7,522 nucleotides of DNA, taken from NCBI GenBank assembly GCA_002697505.1, contig NZWA01000071.1, positions 6,035-13,556 on the forward strand, read 5' to 3'. Of this stretch, positions 6,871 to 7,522 are shown piece after piece. The stretch's first letter is position 1. Every line of letters begins with the position of its first letter. Made by a program: the position numbers and the translations under genes. The notes under the pieces were generated by a model. That model did not search any database. It was not told the DNA's origin and worked only from the letters and a program-made list of their open reading frames with translations. Source of the DNA: Flavobacteriales bacterium (GTDB taxonomy: Bacteria; Bacteroidota; Bacteroidia; Flavobacteriales; BACL11).

Positions 6871-7522
6871 ATGAAAACAGATAAAAAACCGAACTTCTTA
6901 ATAATTGGGGCGATGAAAGCCGCAACAACCTCATTGTATGCTTATTTAAAAGAGCATCCTGAAATTTATCTTCCTTCAATAAAAGAACCTATGTTTTTTA
7001 ATAGCATAGAAATGGATAATAAAAAATTTATACTTAAAGGAAGAGCTAAAAAAAAAATTACATCTTTTAAAAAATATTATGATTTATTTCAAAATGTTAA
7101 TGATGAGATTGCAATTGGCGAAGCCTCACCTGGTTATCTATATAATAGTAATTGCGCAAAACTAATACGTGAACATTTGGGAGATAGTACGAAAATAATC
7201 GCGATTATCAGACAGCCTTTGAATAGAGCATACTCTAACTTTTTACATGCAAGAAGATCAGGAAAAGAAGATATAAATGAATTTACTATTGCAATAAATG
7301 AGGAAGTAAATAGAATTGAAAGTAACTGGAGTCCACTTTATCATTATATAAATCAAGGATATTATTACACTCAATTGAAAAAATACTATAAAATTTTTCC
7401 AAGAAAAAATATAAAAGTTGTTTTATTTAGTGAGCTAACAAAAAATAAAAATAACTGTCTAAAAGAAATTTGCAAATTTTTAAATGTAAATGATAACTTT
7501 AATTTTTCTAAAGAAAAGAAAA
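6871..7522 (+). CDS. PAPS-dependent sulfotransferase, N-terminal part (3' end outside window)
   Basis: The frame is open from the ATG at 6871 to the right edge (217 codons and one base), so the C-terminus is missing. FLIIGAMKAATTSLYAYL (9-26) is the 5'-phosphosulfate-binding loop of the Sulfotransfer_1 fold, with Lys16 as the PAPS-contacting residue; the usual 'KxGTT' reads KAATT here. EASPGYLY (84-91) matches the second conserved strand. RQPLNRAYSNF (114-124) is the 3'-phosphate-binding motif with Arg114 and Ser122. NQGYYYTQLKKYY, then IKVVLFSEL (near 170-190), matches the substrate-side region of the heparan-sulfate N-sulfotransferase-like group. The protein would move sulfate from PAPS to a hydroxyl or amine on a glycan or lipid; the acceptor cannot be told. 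There is no signal peptide, so it is probably cytoplasmic. It lies 37 bp after the lipoprotein gene with no terminator or consensus promoter seen between them, so co-transcription is possible. A run of ten A's covers codons 60-63. Confidence 0.93.
   Translation, partial: MKTDKKPNFLIIGAMKAATTSLYAYLKEHPEIYLPSIKEPMFFNSIEMDNKKFILKGRAKKKITSFKKYYDLFQNVNDEIAIGEASPGYLYNSNCAKLIREHLGDSTKIIAIIRQPLNRAYSNFLHARRSGKEDINEFTIAINEEVNRIESNWSPLYHYINQGYYYTQLKKYYKIFPRKNIKVVLFSELTKNKNNCLKEICKFLNVNDNFNFSKEKK

Noticed and set aside
1..7522. CRISPR array, insertion sequence, toxin-antitoxin pair or riboswitch
   Set aside because: I saw no regularly spaced direct repeats, transposase, terminal inverted repeats or small paired ORFs, and every intergenic gap is under 150 bp apart from the tRNA region.

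Overview
The window is AT-rich DNA (clearly under about 35% GC by eye) and points to a Bacteroidota bacterium, most likely a low-GC and probably aquatic flavobacterial-type lineage. The reasons are the Bacteroidota-style WaaA and MutS motifs, promoter-like elements matching the Bacteroidota consensus TTG-N19-21-TAnnTTTG, the absence of recognisable Shine-Dalgarno sequences before the starts, and a lipoprotein with an OmpA-like plus TPR layout typical of that phylum. This assignment is inference; no rRNA or marker alignment was possible.

Left part (1-1034): the C-terminal part of waaA (Kdo transferase, lipid A/LPS core synthesis) runs rightward off the left edge. It meets a leftward unit of tRNA-Gly(GCC) and tRNA-Leu(UAA), which ends in a clear intrinsic terminator whose U-tract overlaps the waaA stop codon. 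A consensus-like promoter for the tRNAs overlaps the end of mutS.

Middle part (1035-5006): mutS (leftward) is complete, with all its hallmark motifs. It is divergent from a small SpoU/TrmH-family RNA 2'-O-methyltransferase, with 52 bp between the start codons. The methyltransferase overlaps tail-to-tail by 13 bp with a leftward gene for a secreted protein that looks like an outer-membrane beta-barrel.

Right part (5007-7522): a 138 bp divergent promoter region separates the barrel-like gene from a rightward lipoprotein gene with a family-specific N-terminal region, an OmpA-like domain with a long insert, and C-terminal TPRs. It is followed by the first 217 codons of a PAPS-dependent sulfotransferase that runs off the right edge.

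The genes fall into two themes: housekeeping (mismatch repair, tRNAs, RNA methylation) and cell envelope (Kdo transfer, beta-barrel, OmpA/TPR lipoprotein, sulfotransferase). I see no mobile element, CRISPR array, toxin-antitoxin pair or defence cassette, and nothing that clearly forms a new multi-gene system. The points most worth a second look are the lipoprotein/barrel divergent pair, a run of 11 A's between the promoter elements of the barrel gene, and long A-runs inside mutS and the sulfotransferase gene.
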